64,000 nucleotides of DNA from Bog-366 sp963722555 (GTDB taxonomy: Bacteria > Acidobacteriota > Terriglobia > UBA7540). Below are positions 16,172 through 23,934 of this stretch, in pieces. The translations under genes were made by a program, and so were the position numbers. Position 1 is the stretch's first letter; every line of letters begins with the position of its first letter. The stretch is from positions 310,001-374,000 of the forward strand of contig CAVRNQ010000007.1 of NCBI GenBank assembly GCA_963722555.1. Direction: 5' to 3'. The notes below the pieces were generated by a model, which worked only from the letters and a program-made list of their open reading frames with translations, was not told the origin of the DNA and ran no database searches.

Positions 16172-19100
16172 ATGAACGGTAAATTTTGGAGAAACACCAT
16201 CATTGTTTCGTTCGCACTGCTCATGGCTGCCGCTGCTGTGGGCCAATTGCGCGCGCAGACCTATGCCAGCGTGTCTGGCCTTGTAACTGACCAAAGCGGG
16301 GCCGCAGTTCCAGGGGTCGCGCTTAAATTGCAGAATCAGGCGACGGACCAGGCCCGTACAACATCATCGGACAGCGCCGGTGGATACGCTTTCACATTAA
16401 TTCCGCCTGCAACCTACACTTTGACGGCCACGAAGTCTGGATTCGCGACGACGTCGATCACAAATGTAATCATTGACGTCAATGCTGCCATTCGTCGCGA
16501 CATTACGCTGACACTATCCAGCGTTCAACAGCAGGTCACGGTCCAGGCGAGTCCGGTGCAGGTGAATGGGGAGACCGCTGACCTGGGATCGATCGTCGAG
16601 TCGACCCAAATGGTCGCCTTACCATTAAACGGCCGCGACTTCCTCCAACTTGCGGTGTTATCGGCTGGGGTTGCCCCACCTGCAACTCAGAACAACGGGA
16701 GTCAAGCAGCGGGTAGTGGGCGACAAACAGAAGCCGTAAATGTCTCAGGAACTCGGGAGGTTTCTGCAATCGTGATGTTTGATGGGATTCCTGAGAAGCA
16801 GTTCTTCTCCGCACTCGTCGCCTTGCAGCCGCCAGTGGATTCCCTTGCGGAGTTCAAGATTCAGGAGGGATACTTCTCGCCGGCATTCTCCGCACCGGCG
16901 GTCATCAACGTAGTGACCAAGTCCGGGACGAATACTTTGCATGGCGGGGTGTGGGAATTTTTGAGGAACGATAAACTGAATGCGCGAAACTTCTTCGACA
17001 TCAACCGGCCGGCTTACAGGCAGAACCAGTTTGGCGGAAACTTGGGGGGGCGGATAATCAAAAACAAGGTGTTCTGGTTTGGTGACTATGAAGGTCTTCG
17101 CATCCATACGTATCAGACCCAGTACTTGAAAGAACCTACTGCACAAATGCTGACGGGCGATTTCTCGGCCCTTTCAACACCAATTTATGATCCCGCCACT
17201 TACGACCCGGTGACGGGTACTATGCAACCCTTCACTGGAAACATTATTCCTACAGGCCGAATCTCAAGTTTTGCGACGGCGTATAAACAGTTTATTCCTG
17301 CGCCCAATGGAGCGCCGATCGCGGCCCAAGGCGGAGCGAATCTTTACGGAACGGTGGTTGAGCCGCAGAGCGACACGAAGTGGGACGGGCGAGGGGATGT
17401 GGACTGGAGTAGCACAAACAGATTTTTCGGCCGAGCCTCCCGGATGGTTTCCTCACTGGAGCAAAATTCGATCAATCCGGTTTCCAGCCAGACCTTGCCA
17501 CTAACGGGGGTGAACATAGCTTTCGGGTGGACGCATATCTTTACTCCCACGATTGTGAACGACTTTCGCGCCGGGCTAGATCGCGCCTTCTACGATACCG
17601 GTACCCCCAAGAACTGGAATGGTCCTGCTTACCCGAAAGTGCTTGGGCTTGTGAATGTCGGCGGAATTGCGATTTGCAATGGCGTTTCCATGGTGGCACT
17701 GGGAAATTACTCAGCACAAGGTATCTCGCAAGGAAACTGCCTCGTTAACGGAAATAGCGATAAACTGTTTATCGACAATCTCGCCATCGTTCACGGAAAG
17801 CACACGATCACCCTGGGTTTCAATATACGCCGAGTCAACTGGCGCCTGATCGATGCGTATCAAACCATGGGATATTTCACTTTCACCGGACAATATTCCG
17901 GGAACTCTGTGGCCGACTTTCTGTTAGGCGCTCCCAATGCGGCTAGTGCAGCACAGGCGCAATCGGCGACCTATCGCCGTGCCTTCTGGCCGACCGTATA
18001 TGTTAATGACACCTTTCACGCGACTTCGAAACTCACGGTTAACTATGGTGTGAATTGGATGTACACGCCTCCACCCAACGAGAAGTACGATAACTTATTC
18101 GCTTTCGACTTCAATCAAGGCACAATGGTTCGCTGTGGTACACAGCTTAACGGGGTGGGGATGCCACAGGGCTGTATGAAACGTAACTGGCTTGATTTTT
18201 CACCGCGCCTGGGCATTGCCTATTCGCCCGCCAAGGACTGGGCGGTGCGAGCCAGCTACGGGGTATTCTGGGACCGCATTCCCGGCAACGAATGGCTTTG
18301 GAATTCCATCTATTGGCCATTTCAGAGCAGCTATTCGGCAATTGGCAGCGCGCATGTTCCAACGAGTATGATCGGGCTTATCCCTGCGCCAGGGCCGGTG
18401 GGAGGGGCGCCCAACCCTGGCACGACCTTGTTTAACCTGGGGCCACCTAATCGGAAGGACCCGAACATTCAGCAGTGGACCCTCAGCGTAGAACACACTT
18501 TGCCGGGCAACGTCTTCTTGGAGCTGGCCTACGTGGGCTCGAAGGGGACGCACTTGTCCAAGCGCACTGACGGGAATTTGGTTACTGCTCCCCCAGCTCT
18601 CACCGATAATAGTTCGGTTAACTCGCGCCGGCCGTACCAGCCATTCGGGCGTATGCTCTACGACGAAGGCCGTTCTAATTCTGAATACGAAGCACTACAA
18701 TTTACGGCGCGGAAGCCCGTCAGCCACGGCCTATCATTCCTGAGCGGATTCACCTATTCAAAATCGCTGGATAACGATTCCTACGACAACAGGGCGACGC
18801 GCAACTACCGGCACAGCGACATGGACAAGGGGCCGAGCGTCTATGACCTGAAGTATCGTCTCACTGCGGGGGTTACGTATGCCTTGCCATTCGGAAACAA
18901 CACCACCGGGGCAACAAGGCAGGCTGCCCATGGGTGGCAACTCAGCGCCATTATCACCGACCAAACAGGGTTGCCATTTCAAGCGGCCACTGGTTCTGAC
19001 TTCTCGAACACTGGCTCGACTTTTCTGCCCCGACCGAACCGGATCTGTGACGGAAACCTTCCGCGCAGTCAGCAAACTCCAATGCATTGGTTCAATACCA

Positions 19101-19372
19101 GTTGTTTTGTCAATCCCGCACAAGACACCTATGGAAATGGGGGTGTGGGTTATCTACGCACTGACGGGCACAATAGTTTGGATTTGAGCCTAACGAAGCA
19201 ATTTACCCTCAAGGAGCGCGCGAGACTGGAGTTTCGCGCCGAGGCCTTCAATGCCCTCAACAATGTTAACTTCGGGTTACCCGGAGTTACCGTAGGTTAC
19301 TCGGATTTCGGCATGGTTGGCAGTGCAGAAGCCCCTCGACTAATCCAATTTGGTTTGAAGCTGATGTTTTGA
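16172..19372 (+). CDS. TonB-dependent receptor with carboxypeptidase-regulatory-like domain
   Basis: Encodes 1,066 aa. ATG 16172 is preferred over GTG 16166 because AGGAG sits seven bases before it. Residues 1-27 form a signal peptide ending at QLRAQ. A carboxypeptidase-regulatory-like beta domain follows (about 30-105; VSGLVTDQSGAAVPGV, GGYAFTLIPPATYTLTATK), then a plug-like region (LNGRDFLQLAVLSAGV) and a long beta-barrel ending in Phe. This architecture is typical of the expanded receptor families of Acidobacteriota. It would sit in the outer membrane and import a glycan fragment with energy from TonB; the neighbours point to a rhamnose-containing substrate. Confidence 0.9.
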   Translation: MNGKFWRNTIIVSFALLMAAAAVGQLRAQTYASVSGLVTDQSGAAVPGVALKLQNQATDQARTTSSDSAGGYAFTLIPPATYTLTATKSGFATTSITNVIIDVNAAIRRDITLTLSSVQQQVTVQASPVQVNGETADLGSIVESTQMVALPLNGRDFLQLAVLSAGVAPPATQNNGSQAAGSGRQTEAVNVSGTREVSAIVMFDGIPEKQFFSALVALQPPVDSLAEFKIQEGYFSPAFSAPAVINVVTKSGTNTLHGGVWEFLRNDKLNARNFFDINRPAYRQNQFGGNLGGRIIKNKVFWFGDYEGLRIHTYQTQYLKEPTAQMLTGDFSALSTPIYDPATYDPVTGTMQPFTGNIIPTGRISSFATAYKQFIPAPNGAPIAAQGGANLYGTVVEPQSDTKWDGRGDVDWSSTNRFFGRASRMVSSLEQNSINPVSSQTLPLTGVNIAFGWTHIFTPTIVNDFRAGLDRAFYDTGTPKNWNGPAYPKVLGLVNVGGIAICNGVSMVALGNYSAQGISQGNCLVNGNSDKLFIDNLAIVHGKHTITLGFNIRRVNWRLIDAYQTMGYFTFTGQYSGNSVADFLLGAPNAASAAQAQSATYRRAFWPTVYVNDTFHATSKLTVNYGVNWMYTPPPNEKYDNLFAFDFNQGTMVRCGTQLNGVGMPQGCMKRNWLDFSPRLGIAYSPAKDWAVRASYGVFWDRIPGNEWLWNSIYWPFQSSYSAIGSAHVPTSMIGLIPAPGPVGGAPNPGTTLFNLGPPNRKDPNIQQWTLSVEHTLPGNVFLELAYVGSKGTHLSKRTDGNLVTAPPALTDNSSVNSRRPYQPFGRMLYDEGRSNSEYEALQFTARKPVSHGLSFLSGFTYSKSLDNDSYDNRATRNYRHSDMDKGPSVYDLKYRLTAGVTYALPFGNNTTGATRQAAHGWQLSAIITDQTGLPFQAATGSDFSNTGSTFLPRPNRICDGNLPRSQQTPMHWFNTSCFVNPAQDTYGNGGVGYLRTDGHNSLDLSLTKQFTLKERARLEFRAEAFNALNNVNFGLPGVTVGYSDFGMVGSAEAPRLIQFGLKLMF

Positions 19373-19554
19373 GTGGTGGGAGGAGGAAGAGGGGGCTATG
19401 GTTCCCTTTTCCTCCCCGCTATTGCCCAACATTTCCCAGCCTTGTGAACCATTCGGGGTGGGGTGGGTTGCAGTGGTTTGGGAAAAGAGGTGGCGTGTCC
19501 CAAGGGGATGTGGCTCGCTTCGCGGTTTCAGGACTTAGTATGAGAGGGGGGCGG

Positions 19555-19851
19555 ATGCAGCGAGGTGCTTGGCTGTTACAAATCAGTGAAGGTAAGGAGG
19601 AGGAGTACCGTCGTATGCACGCCGCGGTTTGGCCCGAGCTGATTGCGGCGGCGCGTGAAGCGGGCCTGAGTAACCATTCTTGTTTTGTCTCAGGGCGGCG
19701 CGTCATCGTTTACGCAGAGGCGGAAGACCTTGAGGCTACCTTCAGCAGAATCCTCGCCACCGACGTTAAGAAGAGATGGGACCAGGCAATGTTCAGCATC
19801 CTGGAAGCGACAAACACTGCTCCGCTCCAAGAAGTATTCCACTTCGACTAA
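19555..19851 (+). CDS. rhaM: L-rhamnose mutarotase
   Basis: Encodes 98 aa, close to the usual 104. It interconverts alpha and beta anomers of L-rhamnose in the cytoplasm. Family marks are all present: GKEEEYRRMHAAVWPEL with the catalytic-type histidine, the aromatic VIVYAEAEDLEATF strand, and the ending RWDQAMFSILE...EVFHFD. The frame is open from 19369, but ATG 19555 has a GAGGGGGG just upstream and aligns with family starts. A C-terminal fragment of a second mutarotase is found at 33737-33838. Confidence 0.88.
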   Translation: MQRGAWLLQISEGKEEEYRRMHAAVWPELIAAAREAGLSNHSCFVSGRRVIVYAEAEDLEATFSRILATDVKKRWDQAMFSILEATNTAPLQEVFHFD

Positions 19852-20087
19852 GCGTGCGGATGTTGGTCACCTGTGTTTCCGGATAGCTCAGCCAAGGGCA
19901 GAGTTGCAGTCTCGATGGCAGGTTCTTCCCGCGGGTTCTTCCTCCCCTGTCGAAACGAATTCCCGCCAATCGCAGCCCGAGCCAGGCAATCCCGGTTGAA
20001 TTTGGCGCGACCGAGTCTATGCGGTGGGCCATATGCAAAGGTTGGCGTGGGGATGCATGGCGGGAATCACATTCGGAGGTGTTTAAA

Positions 20088-21602
20088 ATGAGGGCTAGAT
20101 TCCTTACGTGGACATTTTTGGTGTTCGTTCTCGAGACGTCGTTTCTCTGCGGGACCGCCTTCGCTGAAACATGGCAAGCGAAGGTCACCGTTAACTGGGA
20201 CAAGGTCGAACGGGTTTCAAGGACTACTCCCACCTACCAGATCGTGGCGAGCGCTCGAATGCGCCCGACTTCGCCCATTCACGATCAGGTGTATCGGGAC
20301 CTGCACGACCTGGGGGCCGAGTACGTGCGATTCTCAGCTTGGCATCCCTTTCCCAAACTGACGGTTGCCGAGTTAAAGCCGCCCCAGGATGGGAAGACGT
20401 ACTGGGATTTCTCGGATATGGACCCTATTGTGGTCGATTTCTTGAAAGCAACCCAGGGCCACAAGATCATTATGAATTTGGAGGCCATTCCCGAATGGAT
20501 GTTCAAGACGCCTCAACCCGTGCCCTACCCGGAGAACCCCGACGAGCTTGACTATCATTACGGGCATGGCACCGAGCTGCGAGACCCCAGCATGAAGGAA
20601 GTGGCAGACTATTTTGCCCGGCTGGCAAGTTGGTACACCCAGGGAGGTTTCAAGGACGAATACGGCCATTGGCGCGAGTCGGGCCATCATTTCGAAATCG
20701 GCTATTGGGAAGTTTTGAACGAGGCTGATTGGACACACCGCATGACGCCGGAAACATATACGCGCCTGTACGATGCCGTCGTTGAAGCGATCCGCAGAGT
20801 TGATCCGAAGATGAAGTTCGTTGGTCTGGCCCTCGGCTCAACGGAGGAACCACAATTCTTTGAATATTTCCTCAATCACAAGAACCACAAGCCCGGCATT
20901 CCGATCGATATGATTTCCTACCACTTCTACGCCACGCCGGAGCCCGACGAAAATCCTTACGTCCAGCAATTTACAATATTTGATCAAGCTGATCGTTTCC
21001 TGAGTGAAGTGAAGTACATCGAGGAAATCCGCCAGCGCCTGTCTCCGCAAACACAGACTACTATCAATGAACTTGGAATCGTCTCCGCCGATGATCGGCT
21101 CCAGATGGAGCCGGGCCATGTTTCAAAGCCCATCCCCGATTCTTACTGGAACCTGTCAGCAGCCATGTACGCATTTGTCTACAATGAGGTTTCCCACATT
21201 GGGATTGAAGCGGTGGGAATGTCCTCTGGTTTATGCTACCCCAACGATTATTATCCAAGTGTCACCATGATGGACTGGAACACCGGGCAGCCCAATGCTC
21301 GCTATTGGGCCCTTAAACTCTTGATCGACAACTCTGGGCCTGGAGACAAACAGGTGGAGACGGAAAGTAGTTTGCCGTTTGTCGAGGCACAGGCCTATAT
21401 CGTTTCAGGAGGCAAGCGGAAGATCCTGGTGGTCAACAAGCGCGACCGACCTTTCGAGGTCACGGTCAATGGCATCAAGGGGGCAACGCAGCAGCGTGTC
21501 GATCAAGAAACCAATTTCCGTCCTGCCGTCTCGGAGACCCTGAAGGGCGACAAGGTGGTGCTCCAGGGGTTTGCAGTGAGTCTGATCACGCTGCCGAAGT
21601 AA
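20088..21602 (+). CDS. Secreted GH39-type glycoside hydrolase
   Basis: Encodes 504 aa. GGAGGT lies seven bases before ATG 20088. Residues 1-26 form a signal peptide (LTWTFLVFVLETSFLCGTAFA). A TIM-barrel hydrolase follows, with acid/base Glu212 in EVLNEAD and nucleophile Glu328 in TINELG, the GH39 pattern (beta-xylosidases, alpha-L-iduronidases and others). A short beta-sandwich closes the protein. It likely cleaves a side sugar of the imported or external rhamnose-containing glycan. Exact specificity cannot be told from sequence. Confidence 0.78.
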   Translation: MRARFLTWTFLVFVLETSFLCGTAFAETWQAKVTVNWDKVERVSRTTPTYQIVASARMRPTSPIHDQVYRDLHDLGAEYVRFSAWHPFPKLTVAELKPPQDGKTYWDFSDMDPIVVDFLKATQGHKIIMNLEAIPEWMFKTPQPVPYPENPDELDYHYGHGTELRDPSMKEVADYFARLASWYTQGGFKDEYGHWRESGHHFEIGYWEVLNEADWTHRMTPETYTRLYDAVVEAIRRVDPKMKFVGLALGSTEEPQFFEYFLNHKNHKPGIPIDMISYHFYATPEPDENPYVQQFTIFDQADRFLSEVKYIEEIRQRLSPQTQTTINELGIVSADDRLQMEPGHVSKPIPDSYWNLSAAMYAFVYNEVSHIGIEAVGMSSGLCYPNDYYPSVTMMDWNTGQPNARYWALKLLIDNSGPGDKQVETESSLPFVEAQAYIVSGGKRKILVVNKRDRPFEVTVNGIKGATQQRVDQETNFRPAVSETLKGDKVVLQGFAVSLITLPK

Positions 21603-21655
21603 TGCCAGTAAGCAGATCGATTTGGCCACGCTCGAGGCGGCGGGAAGGAGCAGAG

Positions 21656-22930
21656 ATGATCTCAGACAGGGACCGACGGATAATACGCGAGTTGGCAACA
21701 CAGTGGATGAGCCATGCTTCTCGACCGGTGATGAAGGAACGGAAGCGACTCTGGAGGGCAGTGCACGACCTGAAAATGGAGCGGCCGATGATTCTTGTAG
21801 AGACCTCCTCGATCGAGGGATTTGTCGCGTCTGACGAACTGGGCTGCGCGGACCCGTTCTTGCGCCCGGTGGAACGCAATCTCCGCGACACCATCCGACA
21901 CGCCGAAGAGGTGGGGGATGACGTCGTGGTGGAGCCGTACTACCGGATCGGCTGGCAGATGGAGCTGCCGGATTTCGGGGTGCCGGTCGAAAAAAAGCCG
22001 GCCATGACCTCTACGGGTGAAAAATTGCTGGGATACACCTTTAATTTCCCCATCGCCAAGCCGGCAGATATTGCCAAATTGCGGCGCCGGACTTTCGGGG
22101 TGAACCGCACGAAGACCCTGGATCTGAAGACCGTGCTGGAGGATGTGATGGGGGATATCCTTCCCGTGCGCGTCGGAAATTACGATCCGTTCAATGTCGA
22201 TCCGGGTGATGACGGGTGGGCCGGGATGTTCTTTTTCGGACTAACTTGGCAGACCTACTGTTTTATCGGGAATCAGGGATTGTTGTACTGGCTGTATGAT
22301 GCACCTGAGGCGATCCGGGCGCTGATGGATTACGTGCTGGACGATCGATCCCGTCTCTTTGAGTACATGGAGAAGGAAGGCCTGCTGGCATTCAACACGG
22401 ATAACCAGATGGCCGGACCACGCGCGTACGGATATGCTTCCGAACTGCCAAATCCCGATTCCAAGGAACCCGTGACGACCAAGAAACTCTGGGGATGGGC
22501 GGAATCTCAGGAGTCAACTGTTGTTTCCCCCAACATGTTTAGGGAATTCGTTCTGCCTTACCTGGCGAAACTCAGCGCAAAGTTTGGATTGGTTTACTAT
22601 GGCTGCTGTGAGCCGGTACACGACAGGTTGGAGCTGATTCTGGAAACGATTCCCAATCTCCGCTCGGTTTCGGTTTCCGGCTGGGCGGATTTCGGCAAAA
22701 TCGGCGACATGCTCGGGAAGCGCTATGTCTACTCCCGCAAACCGACCCCGGCCTATCTCAGCGGGGCCAATCCCAACTGGCAGCTGGCCGAAGCGGATAT
22801 GCGCAAGACGGTTGAAGCCACGAAAGGGTGTAATGTCGAGATCCTCTTCCGCGACCTTTATACGGTCAATGGCGAGCGGACCAGGCTTAAGAAATGGGTT
22901 GAGATGACCAAGTCGGTTTTCGGAATGTAA
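21656..22930 (+). CDS. URO-D superfamily protein (methyltransferase-like)
   Basis: Encodes 424 aa, ATG chosen by the GGAAGGAG five bases upstream. The fold belongs to the uroporphyrinogen decarboxylase superfamily, which includes corrinoid-dependent methyltransferases of the MtaA type. Visible marks: VGNYDPFNVD and the YYGCCEPVHDRLE segment, where a Cys-rich metal site would be placed in methyltransferase members. It is not a true heme-pathway HemE, judging by the divergent sequence and setting. It lies 53 bases after the GH39 gene, so probably in the same transcript. No B12-binding partner is seen in the window. Role unknown; demethylation of an O-methyl sugar is one possibility. Confidence 0.7.
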   Translation: MISDRDRRIIRELATQWMSHASRPVMKERKRLWRAVHDLKMERPMILVETSSIEGFVASDELGCADPFLRPVERNLRDTIRHAEEVGDDVVVEPYYRIGWQMELPDFGVPVEKKPAMTSTGEKLLGYTFNFPIAKPADIAKLRRRTFGVNRTKTLDLKTVLEDVMGDILPVRVGNYDPFNVDPGDDGWAGMFFFGLTWQTYCFIGNQGLLYWLYDAPEAIRALMDYVLDDRSRLFEYMEKEGLLAFNTDNQMAGPRAYGYASELPNPDSKEPVTTKKLWGWAESQESTVVSPNMFREFVLPYLAKLSAKFGLVYYGCCEPVHDRLELILETIPNLRSVSVSGWADFGKIGDMLGKRYVYSRKPTPAYLSGANPNWQLAEADMRKTVEATKGCNVEILFRDLYTVNGERTRLKKWVEMTKSVFGM

Positions 22931-23316
22931 TGTGTGCCCCTTCACTTGGCGGACTCGTTTGCAAGGGCGTCCACTTAACGTCATGGCCGAGTCGTCGGGG
23001 TATCCGGAGGCACTGAAATGACGATCAGGTAGCGGCCGTTTACCGGCCGGAACAGGAGGTCCTATGAGTAATGCTTACAGGAGTCCGAAAGATCCTGTGA
23101 TGCACGACTGAGCAGCATTCGAGTTACGAAGTTCACTGCAAGTGATGACTTTGTCAGATCCGTTGACTCGGGCACGAGTGATAAAATTATAGTAGGCTAC
23201 AATGTTGTTTTCAGATGCGACCGATGACATACAGAAGACGCAGGGGTTGAACGTTTTCGCAAGTGGCCAGTGACAAGATTGGCCCGAGTCCCTTTCCATC
23301 TTGAGAGGAGTACTTG
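22931..23316. other. Intergenic stretch with a 15-codon open frame
   Basis: Holds a hairpin-like CGGCCG-TTTAC-CGGCCG near 23035 and, after a strong AGGAGG, a 15-codon frame at 23064-23111 (start MSNAYRSPKDP). The latter may be the beheaded start of a lost gene or a leader peptide. No longer gene is supported. Confidence 0.35.
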
Positions 23317-23934
23317 ATGTCTGTTCGAGGTCAAAGCAACCTTGGATTCACGTCACCTCATGGGAATACTTCAGTGAACCGGCGACAATTCATTCAGGTT
23401 ACCTCATTGCTGCTAGCTTCCGCGAAGTTGGGTAAATCACAGGGGCAGAGTGCGGATGTGGGCGATGCACGCGAATGGACGGACGAGTCCGCGGATCCGC
23501 CAGATGCAGCATGCCCATGGGTGTACAGCTTTTGGATGGAAGGCAACGTAACGAAAGAAGGGATCAGTGCTGATCTCGAGGCCATGCGGTAGGGGGGAAT
23601 TCGTGGAATGACATTCATGGACGGAGCTCTTGGAAATCCCGTCGGTCCGCATCGTTTTATGTCCAAATCGTGGATGGGGCTGCTCAGTCACATGTTGGCA
23701 GAAGCCGATCGCCTCGGAATCAAAGTGAACCTGAACAATGACCCTGGTTGGGACGGTAGCGGAGGCCCTTGGGTAAAACCGGAGCAGGCGTCGCAGAAGG
23801 TAATTATTGCTGAAACGGTTTTGGAAGGCCCTTGACATTTTGACGCGCCGCTGGCACAGCCGCACGCAAATGTTCCGGCGATGCAATGGGTCATGACCAG
23901 GCCCGTGGTGGAGAATAATCATGATTTTGTCGCT
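23317..23934 (+). pseudogene. GH106 alpha-L-rhamnosidase, N-terminal fragment with two in-frame stops
   Basis: GAGGAG precedes ATG 23317. A twin-arginine-like signal (NRRQFIQVTSLLLASA) is followed by GH106-type sequence (VYSFWMEGNVTKEGI, GMTFMDGALGNP, LGIKVNLNNDPGWDGSGGPW). The frame never shifts, but TAG at about 23590 and TGA at about 23833 interrupt it, and it ends at 23934. The rest of the roughly 900-residue enzyme is missing. It runs directly into the intact GH106 gene, whose start overlaps its tail, so it is a broken tandem relative. Confidence 0.8.

Noticed and set aside
23833..23835. TGA in the GH106 fragment as a selenocysteine codon
   Set aside because: A TAG stop lies upstream in the same frame, no SECIS-like hairpin follows at once, and GH106 enzymes do not use selenocysteine.
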